A stretch of DNA of 64,000 nt. It comes from Sequoia sempervirens. Taxonomy: Eukaryota > Streptophyta > Pinopsida > Cupressales > Cupressaceae. Under the pieces are notes generated by a model. The model was not told the DNA's origin and searched no databases. It worked only from the letters and a program-made list of their open reading frames with translations. This document shows positions 12,087 to 22,200 of this stretch, one piece after another (position 1 is the first letter of the stretch; each line of letters starts with the position of its first letter). The translations under genes were made by a program, and so were the position numbers. The DNA lies in the NCBI GenBank assembly GCA_007258455.2, contig VDFB02047230.1, positions 152,467,307-152,531,306 of the forward strand. Direction: 5' to 3'.

Positions 12087-14462
12087 CTAAATTGCATGAC
12101 ATGTGATTTTTTTATCATCCAAACAAAATAGCTTAATCACATTATTATATGCCTCAATGTTTTGAAAACAAGACTCATCAACATCCACATGTCCATTATC
12201 CACATTCAATTCATAGCATTCAAAGAATGCATCAACATCCCAAATAGTGTTTCCTACTTCAAGCTCATAGACAAGGTTGTAAACAATCAATATGTTACCA
12301 TAAGAATAAGTTTCAAGTATAGGTTCATATGGCTTAGAAACTAATTTTGCAACAAAATCCTCACAATGACTGTTAAAAACACATTCACTACTACAAGAAG
12401 TATCATATTCAACACCACCTCCTACTGCATCAACATGATAATCTAAAGCATACTACCTATGAGGAAAACTATGAGTTACGGATCTAGAAAGGAGGTCTAC
12501 ATATGCATCAATGTGATTTAAACAATCACATTCTTCAAGTGCAAACTCATCACAAAGAGTGTCATCAGTTGTACCAATATTTGTCTCTACACTTTCACTT
12601 TCATGTACAACTATATCAATTCTATCATCATGTAGACACTTAGTGATAACTTCAAAGGAAACAAAAGGATTAGAAGAAGGTAAAGCATAAAAAAAAATAG
12701 GAGTTCCTTGTTCATCATTGTCAAAATATGCATTCTCTTCATAACCAACTACTTGAACTGATTCATCCACTGAATCTCTTGAATACATATCTTCTTCCTT
12801 ATTCACACTGCTACAACAATCAACAAAGCTACCTTCTTCACTATCAAACTAAAAACCATCAATAGTTTTTTCATTGCAGCTGCTTGTGATTGATCCTTCC
12901 AATTAAAATTTATCGCACTCCTTGTCATCTGCATCTAATACACTAATGCTCTCAAAAGAATTCTTTAAATCTATAGGCTCCTTTGTCTCATCATGACTTT
13001 CATCAATCTTATACTCACTTGTAGAATGGTTATGACTAAGTGCATAATAACATTGTTGATTACACATTCTTTCTTCAAATAAGATATTCAATTCATATAC
13101 CTCATCATGTTCTTGTGAGCCTTCAAAAGTATTGTCATCATTTTCCTTGTTGGAACACTTTCCGCTTGAAGAGATTAATTCTACCTTTTCCTCATGAGAG
13201 GAATCATAGTCACTAGGGCTGGAAATAGAATTAAAATCATCATGATCACCCATATAAGAATGCTTTTCATCTGGTTGCAAACTTTCATTTACAACACCAT
13301 TGTTCTCATCATGAAGACATGAAACTTTAGAATCAACATGATCTTCAACTGTATATTCAAATTCCATAGAGGAGAAAACACTCTCAATATCATCTACATC
13401 ATTGTAGCCTTCATTTGCTACAAAAAATATGATTTCTATTTTTGCATTTTCAAAGAAAATCGAAGAAACTTCACACATTTCATTCACTTCATCATGATCA
13501 TTATGACTGCATTCTTCATCTAGATATATTACTTTTGTATGTTTTTCAAAAACAACATCCTCATTACCACAAGATGCATCATCATTATCTTTTGCTATAT
13601 CATTTGCATCCATTTGACTAAGTCTTGAAAAAGTACCATCACATAATTGAGTTAGGAGATTACTTCCATATTTATCTATCATTTCCTCAATTACTGAAAT
13701 TCATTGATACGTGCATTCAATATTATGGGGCTTCAAGTGAGTTGGCATAGTACTCAAACCTGACTCACAATTCTCACAAAACAAATCAATGCAAAATAAC
13801 TCATCAGGTCTTTCTAATTCTGGTATAGCAAGTAGAAATTTCATGAATCTATCATGAAAATCATAGATGGATTCATCCTCCATTCTTTCTATATCACACA
13901 ATGCATCAATATATGACACAGGTTCAACCTTATTTTCAGATTTCTCTTCAAATACTTCTTGGGTATGCAGATTTATTTCTTCAGTCAAGAATTCATCATT
14001 CACTTCACCAAACTCATCCATGAATAGTTTCCCAAGCTCTTTCCATGAACATATGGAATGCATTGGTAAACTAGAAAACCAATATTCAACATTATCTTCT
14101 AAATTTCTTACAAAAAACTTCATGATAGCATCTTCCTTTACTATTTGACAGTCTTTCATTACATTAAGAAAAACTTGTACATGTTGTGATGCTAATTCTT
14201 CAAAACCTCCTCTAAACTTAGGAAAGCATTCATTAATTCTTCTTGGGACAGAATGTGGGTAACCTTTGATTTGACTGAAATCTAGAGGATCATATCTTTC
14301 ACTAGTGAACACCTTTCTTTGAGGACATGGTTGTGTTCTAGGAATAACATTACAACTTATAGAGGGAGATCTAGGATAGTAATACATATTTTCAAATAGA
14401 AACTTATTCCCTCTACAAGTATTCAAATCAATATCCCTTTTCAGAATGTCCTACTTTATCAT
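12087..14462 (-). pseudogene. Gag with long acidic C-terminal extension, element B
   Basis: One - strand frame runs about 790 codons from ATG at 14,462 (earlier visible open start at 14,426). It is interrupted by stops (TAG near 14,451, TGA at 13,701-13,703, TAA at 12,903-12,905, TAG at 12,849-12,851, TAG at 12,453-12,455) but by no frameshift that I could find. The N-terminal 240 residues are a Ty3/gypsy retrotransposon Gag core: 'CFPKFRGGFEELASQHVQ', then 'EDAIMKFFVRNLED', 'WFSSLPMHSICSWKELG', 'FMDEFGEV'. The remaining 550 residues are strongly acidic (Asp, Glu, Asn, Ser, Cys, with HDE/DDE clusters), without a zinc knuckle or protease. A capsid-like role is expected from the Gag family; the acidic tail is of unknown role. 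Confidence 0.83.
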
Positions 14463-14822
14463 TTCCCTTTCTACTAGTATCTTGAAATAATGAATAAGGG
14501 ACAATAACTAGAAATTTTTGTTGAAAACTTTCATATAGATATATTACAATAGAAAAATACTTGAGAACTGCTGCAACCAACTCTTTTGATGATGTAGAAA
14601 CTTACCTAGAGTCGCCACCTCTTTGAAAGAGGAAAAGATCTTCAAGTAGCAGAAAATTTCTTCCAAGATCTAGGTATTTTCTGAGTTCTCACCACCAGCA
14701 AAGCACCAGACTTCAAGAATATATCAGAAACATTGCAACAGTCTCCTTCGAGTATGCAAGTCCTTGGATCATTCTGACCCAAAATTACAAATTAGCAAAA
14801 TGGTTGACTCTTTTGAACTAAT
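14463..14822 (-). other. Leader of element B
   Basis: About 360 nt of untranslated leader between primer binding site and Gag. It contains a second PBS-like string with an excellent splice donor, GGCGACTCTAGGTAAG, on the - strand (14,602-14,617). Confidence 0.5.
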
Positions 14823-14840
14823 TCCCTAGCAGAGTCACTA
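14823..14840 (-). promoter_or_regulatory. Primer binding site of element B
   Basis: On the - strand TAGTGACTCTGCTAGGGA begins three bases after the LTR end. It differs from the common plant Ty3/gypsy PBS TGGCGACTCTGCTGGGGA at three positions, all transitions. It fixes the element orientation as minus. Confidence 0.75.
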
Positions 14841-14843
14841 ATC

Positions 14844-17800
14844 TGTTGGTACTCAAATCTGTTATCAACTTGAATCCTAAAGGGCAGTCATGCTTTATGG
14901 TCAAATTCAAGGAGAGATTTTCCCAACAAACGAGAGATTGAAATAAAACCTCTCTCCTGTGCACTTCAGGCTCTATTAAACCTAGGAGGGTGATCCCAAT
15001 AGTGTGCTTTCAGATACTTGTGTGCCACAGTATTAAACACATAGTGAATAGATAAATCTCCTTTGTATGCCTAGCAGACACAATAGCCTGAAGGTATGGC
15101 TGACCTTTATGGTAGTGTACACACTAAAGATGAGAGATGTGATTCATTAAAATGAGCTCAACACATAAACAAACTGGGACTGATAAGTAATATGATTTAA
15201 ATTTGTAATCGGCTATTGAATTAACCAAAAGAATGTAACATGAATAACCCCCTTAGATCAGTGCTTCATTCATTGGAACAGAGTCAACCTAAAAACCCAT
15301 ATAATCTGATAACAACCTTCAAACTTGACATTATATGAAGCTCTAAAATGTTGCATTACAGTATTTCAGCATAATATCTTTGCCACTACTTATCAAAATC
15401 CTAACACTTAGTTTAATAAAAATTTATAGTCATATACAAGTACCTACATTAATTCTTTGAATTAATAGACAAGAACATAGCCACACATCTATCTAAAATT
15501 GATGGAAAAAAATAAGATAACATTGATTATATTATTCATAATCTGCAAAACCAATACATAGGAGAGTAAAATGGTCTTGAAATTACACTATTCAATATTA
15601 TCTTGCTAGTGTTGCAATCAAAATTACATAAATATCAATAGACTTCAACCTAAAACAAAACCTTTGAAATGTTCTATATTCACATTACAATATACTCTAT
15701 GATTAATTATAGAACATCCTCTCCTTTGAAGATAGAGCAAGAGAAACACTTAAGGAAAAAAAAAAAACCTAAATGATGATCTCCCAAAGACACTTGGCAA
15801 ACTCAGCACCATAGATCTGTAATAGTCTTTTCTTGTTGAATAATCTTCAATCTACTCTCACATTCACACCTCATGCCTGACTTTCCCTGTAATAGAAAAT
15901 ATTCCTTTATAATGACCCTCTTCATCATGCCTTGCAACATAAAAGAATCTTGAGTGAAATCCTTCAGTCTTTATTCTATTGTAAAAAGTTCCTTGGCTAT
16001 AAAATTTGCATTTCACCTGTATAATTACCTTCTTCTCACCCAACAATATAGAGCCTTTTATTTCACTTTGAACAATCTTTGTGAAATGTTTTATCACTGC
16101 TCAATAAATAAAGTTTTTAACGTTATTTGTGAAGGCTTTAATTTTTTAATTAGGTAATAAAATAATTACCAATGTCCTCTTCTTTTCACCTCCCAACAAA
16201 AGATTTTTTTAATTTGCATTACAAAAGAATTTGATTCTTTCATTGGACTATGTAAAAATATTTACACATATTTTATTTTCATTTTAATCCTCCAACAAAG
16301 GAAGTTTATGATTTTTCATTATGATGGCCTTTAATTATTTTCAATTGGGTATACTTTACCCGAGCCTCCATCGTGCATCACCCATTAGAATTAAAAATGG
16401 AGATGAAAAATAGCAATGGGAAAAGTCCTCCCCATTTTACTTTATAGCTTAAGCTACAAAAACCATTTACTCAATCACTTTGTTTTTTCACCCTCACACC
16501 TTAAATCATTCTCCAACCATTTTTACCATTCAAATTCATCAAAAGATAAAATTTAAAACATATGCATTAGACAAAGACCACTGTACAAACTTTACCCAAC
16601 TTTCATCATCACTCATCACGAATGGAATGAAAAAATGAGAAATGGAAAAGTGATGAGAAAAAAAAAATGAAGCATCACACATCTTTGATGTAAGGAGAGA
16701 AAATAGAATGAAATCAGTGATATCATGTTCTTCAGCAAAGAAAGTTTCAATTCCCCTTTTTATCGGCTGCAGAAGATTCTTTACTCGAAAAACATTACAA
16801 ATCATGGATGCGGCGAGAGAAAAAATAAGAAATTAGCGATGGGTGATGAAACATGGCACATCGCAGATGCAAGGTGGAAGAAGTGGCATCTATTAGTGAT
16901 GGGCGTTGAAACACCAGCCATCGCTCATCATTGATTTAAACTCAGCACCTTTGTGAAAAGAGAAATGTGTGATGAAGCAAGCTTATAATGATTTTTTATA
17001 AATTTCAAAGTTTCCTTAGACTCACTTAAAGCAAACCATCGAGCATCGTTGATTTGAATCAGCTCAATCATTTTCAAATGGAGATGGGCGATGGAGTTTT
17101 TGTGCAACTTTGAAAGCCATGAAAGCTATGTTTGAGCCAATCAGAAGCAAGAATTAAAATTTCTTGTCCTCTAGAACATTTGAAATTACATTTATGTTTT
17201 CCATAAATGCATCTTTTACAAATGCACAATATTTTAAATATTCACAATATTTTAAATATTAACATTTGAAACTTTAGAAAAATTATGAATTTTAATTACG
17301 CTTGCGGACCATTTAGAGAAAATTCACTGTGGGGAAATTGGGACACCAAGAGCCGAAATTATCTAGAGAAAACCCATTTCCTCAAACTTCGCCCAACCAT
17401 AAAAAATCAGGTACCTGCTTTGTAAACTAGCCTGGGGACATGTTCGCTACACTAGAAATGCATTAAAATAATGCATTATATGACCTTCATTTTTGACAAA
17501 AATAGAGCTTTAGAGGTTTTAGACCAAAACAAGAAATGGGTTGTCCTTAGATTTTCAAAATTTGAAAATTTTTGGAACACCAATTTTGGCCATGTAGTAA
17601 AAAGGGGATTAGTTAACCCATCAAAGCACATCTAGGAGGCGCAAAATTGAGCATGCATGTTACCATTTGAACTAAAAAATCTAGTGCAACAAACATAATG
17701 GTAGAATTCTTTCTGAGGTACAAAATATTAAATACCAAAGTGGCCTACTGAGACATTTCTGCCATTTCACCCATTAGAAACCAACTCAAGCACACCAAGT

Positions 17801-18422
17801 CACCTCCTTGAAAAATTGTCAAATCATTTTTTGGGAAACTACCACTAGACACACTAAATCACTTTAGTACATTAAGCATGTGTGCAAGAGGGATTTCCTT
17901 GAATCATCATTTGTCAAAAGATATTAATGGTCAAACTTGACCACCTTGAAACACTCTAAAAATGCAGATGCAAAATCTAAACAAACTATATTTTCTTTTG
18001 ACCTGGTAAAAATATCAAATCTGATCAAGAGACTCTGAAAATGGACTAGGAAGCATATGAATGTAGGGATAATGGAGAGAAACAATCCGTTCATCATGAA
18101 AATAATCCAGTTGCAAAATATAAGCTTGAACTAGAGGCCACTTCGTAGAATTGAGAGTTCACAAACAACAAAACAGTGTCAAAACCCTCCAACTTATCTT
18201 TTCAAAACACTATCAAAACCCATCATGGGAAGCTAAAAACTAACATGCACATTCACATATATCACATGAGTGTGTCTACAAAGGGCTTTTGCATGAAAAT
18301 CAACTAGCTTCGAATTGTAACCCTCCAAAGTAGGTCACTTGGGAAAAATTTTTCAAGGGCACTTTTCAGTGTGGAAAGGAAATTTTTTCAATATGGGCAC
18401 TTCAAATTTGAAGGTGCCAACA
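14844..18422 (-). repeat. 5' LTR of element B (3.58 kb)
   Basis: Plus-strand ends TGTTGGTACTC and GGTGCCAACA form the usual short terminal inverted repeat (TGTTGG/CCAACA). Direct repeat of 7,978-11,552, adjoining the PBS on its left and the CAGGG target duplication on its right. Confidence 0.92.
16395..17100. repeat. Second copy of the GATG/CATC dyad cluster
   Basis: The 5' LTR counterpart of 9,520-10,200. Several motifs are retained (for example GCGATGGGTGATG near 16,838 and CATCGCTCATCATTG near 16,920). Confidence 0.5.
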
Positions 18423-18427
18423 CAGGG
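18423..18427. repeat. Right target-site duplication of element B
   Basis: CAGGG, identical to 7,973-7,977. Confidence 0.9.
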
Positions 18428-18472
18428 CAGGGACCATATTCATTTATCCATACTAGATATCCTTCTCTTTGA
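18428..18472 (+). pseudogene. 3' end of the three-exon frame split by element B
   Basis: When element B and one target copy are disregarded, the phase-0 frame of 7,813-7,977 continues here for 14 codons (starting Gln-Gly-Pro) to a TGA at 18,470-18,472. The Arg/Asp-type frame also stays open across the same junction, so the frame choice is uncertain. Confidence 0.33.
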
Positions 18473-18931
18473 GTTAGTTTACATGCACACACATGTTTTA
18501 TATATCTTTAGACATTATGATTCACTCTTATTATGATTTGTCACATTATATATATTTTACATTATGGTTTACATCACATTATGGTTTTTCATGTCATGTT
18601 ATATGTACACATTATTATGGTTCACTCTTATTATGATTTGACACATTACATACATTTTACATTATGGTTTACATCACATTACATGGTTTGTCACATGTCA
18701 TGTTATATCACACTATGGTTTGTCATGTTCTATGTTAATTACTAAAAAATAATTGTTAATTTACTTACTATGATCTCATAGTTTTTAGTTCTTAAATTTA
18801 TTTAGAAAACTAACTTAGATTTTACTAATTTAGTACTCGTACCTTAATTTTTTTCTTAAATATATGTTCTTAATCAAAATTAGAGTACACATTAATTTTA
18901 GTCAATCTTGATTAATGTGAATCATTCTTTG

Positions 18932-18933
<2 letters not shown>
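18473..18933. repeat. AT-rich spacer with 100-bp tandem duplication
   Basis: TTCACTCTTATTATGATTTG occurs at 18,521 and again at 18,621, with the next ~80 bp conserved (blocks of ACATTATGGTTTACATCACA). Shorter ATGGTTT/TGTCATGTTATAT units recur to about 18,730. The rest is AT-rich with no coding signal. Confidence 0.68.

Positions 18934-19019
<86 letters not shown>
18934..19019. repeat. (GT)43 microsatellite
   Basis: 86 bases of uninterrupted GT/TG dinucleotide. Confidence 0.98.
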
Positions 19020-19022
<3 letters not shown>

Positions 19023-20371
19023 GTAAGAATTTAACCTTTTTCAACCTAGTTTAAGTTATGATTTTTAGTACATTTGAAAATGCATAAGGGTGATGGTATT
19101 TAAAAATACCTTTAGGGTTGTTAAAAAATTGCTAGGGTAGACTTGGAATAGTTTGCCCCCTTCTTGGATTGAATTTATGAGTTTGGCTAAATGTTGGATG
19201 AAAACATATGTCAAGCATGCAAATGGAATATTTATATATAAATTTTGAGACAATAGACTCGTTTCATGATCTAAATAAAAAATTTCCTAGAATGGTTGCT
19301 CTTTGTATTTAGAAAAATGGATGTAATTAATTACATGTAAATGCAAATATTTAAATACCAAAAAATAGAAATAATTCATGCAAAGATGTACTAGGTCAAT
19401 TCCCAAAAGCTAATAAGAAAAGATAATTTTAAAATTGAAGAATTAAATTTTATGGTCAATCTTAAGCCACATAGAATCAAACCTAAGCATTGTAGGATTG
19501 ATCTTGGTGGGAAAATACAAATCAAACCTAAGTATATGAGCATTCTCGACCAACATGAAAATTAAATATTTAAACACCAAAATAAAATATGGTCAATGTA
19601 TTTAATAGTGTATGAACATTCTCAACCAAGTCACTCATTAACAAATGAATTTTCATTTTATAATAAGATTATTTTAGTTAACTAATGGATTTCATCATAC
19701 AGTTAAAAATTAAAAAACTTAAAATTAGTACATATCTTTATATCAACTTATTTTATGTTTCAAACTTTCTTTAAAACATGACATCTTTAGTTATGTATCT
19801 AGTAAAAATGGCATCAGATCCTTTTAATTATAACTTAGATGCTTCATTCTCTTATGGGAAAATATTCAATGATAGTTCACCATATGGCATATTCTTGATC
19901 TCTTAAATTGCATTATAGAAAACATGAATATGAAAAATTATTTATAACCTTATCCTAAATTTCAAATTATACATGATATTAATTATAGATTTGATTGACA
20001 CATGATCATAGGTAGAGATCTTATATAAAGAAAAATAGGAGTTTCCCAAAATGGAAAAGTAAGTCCAAAAAGTTGAAATAGACCCTATATTCCTCAATTC
20101 ATTAGGAAATGAGATCCACACAATGAATTGATTATCAACCCTTAGGTGAATCAAATCAAAGTGTGAATCTTCAAATTTACTTATGGTTGAAAGATGGGGG
20201 TCAAAGTCAAACAACACTCTAGGGAGAAAAACTAAAAATAGGAAATCAACTCCAAAATGCAATCTATCACTTGGATCTTGAAGATTAAGCATAAAAATGA
20301 GAAAAATAACAAAATTCCTAGAAAATATGAGAGGGAATAACATTATTCACCTGTCATAAAAAAGAAGTTTC
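19020..20371. other. AT-rich DNA without recognised genes
   Basis: No domain, LTR partner or repeat in this window explains it. The - strand has one 133-codon open stretch (19,942-20,343), hydrophobic at its N-terminus, with a TATA-like TTTATATAAG in its 3' half (- strand, near 20,025). Its composition is not convincing for a gene. Confidence 0.35.
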
Positions 20372-20778
20372 TACAAGCCTGTTAGGGACTCATTTTCCCA
20401 TGGGAGAATGGGTCCAGGTCTCCTTTTCTAAAAATCTTTGAATCTAAAATATGAGCTTGAAACTTGCACTTCTTTCTTGTAGCTTTGCATCTTCACTCCT
20501 AGATCTAAATATGTAATAAATATACAAAACAAAATTGGTTGTGTGGTTGTGGATGGGGGTTTTCCTTAGTCAAACCCCTAGTTTGGTAATTAAGCCTTGA
20601 TGAAAAGAATAGATCTGAAAAATGAAAGTGTGAGAAAGCCCTAATATTAAGTGTGTCTAAGATTATAGGAGCTCAAATGCGAAGAAACCCTATTCAAATG
20701 TGTTAGAATAGGACCTCTAAATGAAACAATGAAAAGTGATGAAGAACTACTTTGGCAGATATCAAATCACGCTAATAG
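20372..20778 (-). repeat. Antisense family-A LTR, left part
   Basis: On the + strand it reads, in reversed order, the landmarks of the element A LTR: the 'gggactcatt..cccatggg' block, the block TTTTCCTTAGTCAAACCCCT (complement of GGGGTTTRACMAAGG) and 'ggtaattaag'. Its left end is truncated. The rest of this LTR lies at 41,725-42,452, on the other side of element C. Confidence 0.62.
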
Positions 20779-20783
20779 ATCAC
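20779..20783. repeat. Left target-site duplication of element C
   Basis: ATCAC, matching 41,720-41,724. It abuts the start of the extended terminal repeat (TATCGACATG), not the canonical TGTAGACACG 130 bp further in. Confidence 0.75.
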
Positions 20784-22180
20784 TATCGACATGTTTTCAC
20801 CCCTTAAGGCAGCAATGAGGAAAGTTTTGAAATCAAATTTTTTTGGCTTTCGATCAAGACAGTTTATTCTTTGAACCAACACAACAAGTGCAACGCTTCA
20901 AAGAGGGGAAAAATGTAGACACGTAAAATGTACTGATTGACATTACATGCTTGATCCTAATTACTAACATCATTTCAACTTGAATCACCTTCTTAAGCTT
21001 ATCATCACTCTTCGTCCCTTAATTAAATAAATCACTATTTATCTGATTAAGTATTTCTCTTTTTTTAATTAAATTAATGAATCTAATTTAATTAATCCTA
21101 GGTCTCTATTTAATTATTAATTAAATAATTCATTTTATTTGATTAAATCTCTAAAGTCATCTTATTGAATTAAATAAATTAAACGTTGTTTGATTTAATC
21201 TTACAATCATCCCCTTTAGTTAAATAAATCAAAATCTTTATTTAACTAAGTCTAAATCATTTTCCTCTCAACTTTGATTTATTTAATCCTAAGATCTAAG
21301 TCAAAATTGTCAAATCACCTAACCTCTTATTTAATCAAACCCTAATTAAATCTAATCTTAATCCATGTCCCACCCTCTAGCTTTTTCCACTTGCATATGA
21401 AAATACATTTAATTCATTTATTAAATATCTATTTTCTCTCAACTTGGCATCTTTAGAGGAATATTCTTCCAAATTTGAAATCCCTCCAAGTTGATTTGTC
21501 CTTCCAACAAGACATTCATTTCTTCTTACATGTCCTTGTGCATTGAGACAAGTGGCATTTAAGTCATTCTTTTTCCCTCTTACATGTCATTTCACTATTT
21601 TCAAATTCCACCTAATTGCATTTATGGGCACATTCATCAAAATGTGCACATCCTTTTCCCATTCACATCTTGACAAGAGGAACTTTCCCATTGGGTGTTG
21701 AATTATCCCACATTTATCCCATTTTGTATTTCTCCATCTTGTCTTTCTATAAATAAGAGGTTTCTCTCCTCATTTTGATCATCCAAAATTTGAGCAAGTC
21801 TACTATACCCAATTTCATACTCAAGCATATTCATCTTCATCAATTTTATCAAGGTATTAGCTAGGTTATGCAAATTTTTCATCATGGAGCTCAAGTGAAT
21901 CTTCAACAAAGTGGATCAACCTTCATCACTCATCAACATTGCATCATAGGAGTTGGGAAAGGGCCAATTTTCACATCAAATTGACACCAGTTCCCCCATG
22001 GGATCAAGAGTTTTCTTGCTTAATTAGGATTTCATTGATTTCCCATTGTGTTCTTCAATTTTGTTTCCTATATTGAGCATTGCTAATGAATTTCATGGGG
22101 AATATTGATTCTTACTTGCATTGGATCTGATTATGTGTTTGTTTGTTGTGTTTTACAGGTATAAGGATTGGGGTTCTACA
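20784..22180 (+). repeat. 5' LTR of element C (with 130-bp 5' extension)
   Basis: 20,914-22,180 is a canonical LTR (TGTAGACACG...GGTTCTACA). The preceding 130 bp (20,784-20,913), ending in the purine tract AAGAGGGGAAAAA, is also repeated before the 3' LTR at 40,329-40,455. The homology starts exactly at the target duplication, so the real terminal repeat is the longer unit. The LTR is rich in TTAATTAAAT motifs and ends before the PBS. Confidence 0.9.
21748..21755 (+). promoter_or_regulatory. TATA box of 5' LTR of C
   Basis: TATAAATA in the context TTTCTATAAATAAGAGG, conserved in the 3' LTR at 41,287-41,294. Transcription is expected to start about 30 bp downstream. Confidence 0.7.
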
Positions 22181-22183
22181 TTT

Positions 22184-22200
22184 TGGCGCTAGAAGGAGGG
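22184..22200 (+). promoter_or_regulatory. Primer binding site of element C
   Basis: TGGCGCTAGAAGGAGGG begins three bases after the LTR end TTCTACA. The TGGCGC start and position are as expected for Ty3/gypsy PBSs; I do not assign the tRNA. Confidence 0.7.

Larger units (their letters stand above)
7978..18422 (-). mobile_element. Element B: 10.4-kb gag-only LTR retrotransposon
   Basis: Two direct repeats of about 3.58 kb with TGTTGR...CCAAYA ends flank a 3.29-kb interior, and the whole unit is bounded by CAGGG on both sides. On the - strand the order is 5' LTR (14,844-18,422), primer binding site, leader, one long Gag-type frame, then 3' LTR (7,978-11,552). No protease, RT, RNase H or integrase exists anywhere inside, so mobilisation must have depended on enzymes from another element. 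The Gag core is of Ty3/gypsy type. LTRs agree at roughly nine positions in ten by eye, so it is older than C and E. Confidence 0.92.

Noticed and set aside
18339..18536. 65-codon + strand frame
   Set aside because: It spans the LTR end of element B and the flank, so it is a chance fusion.
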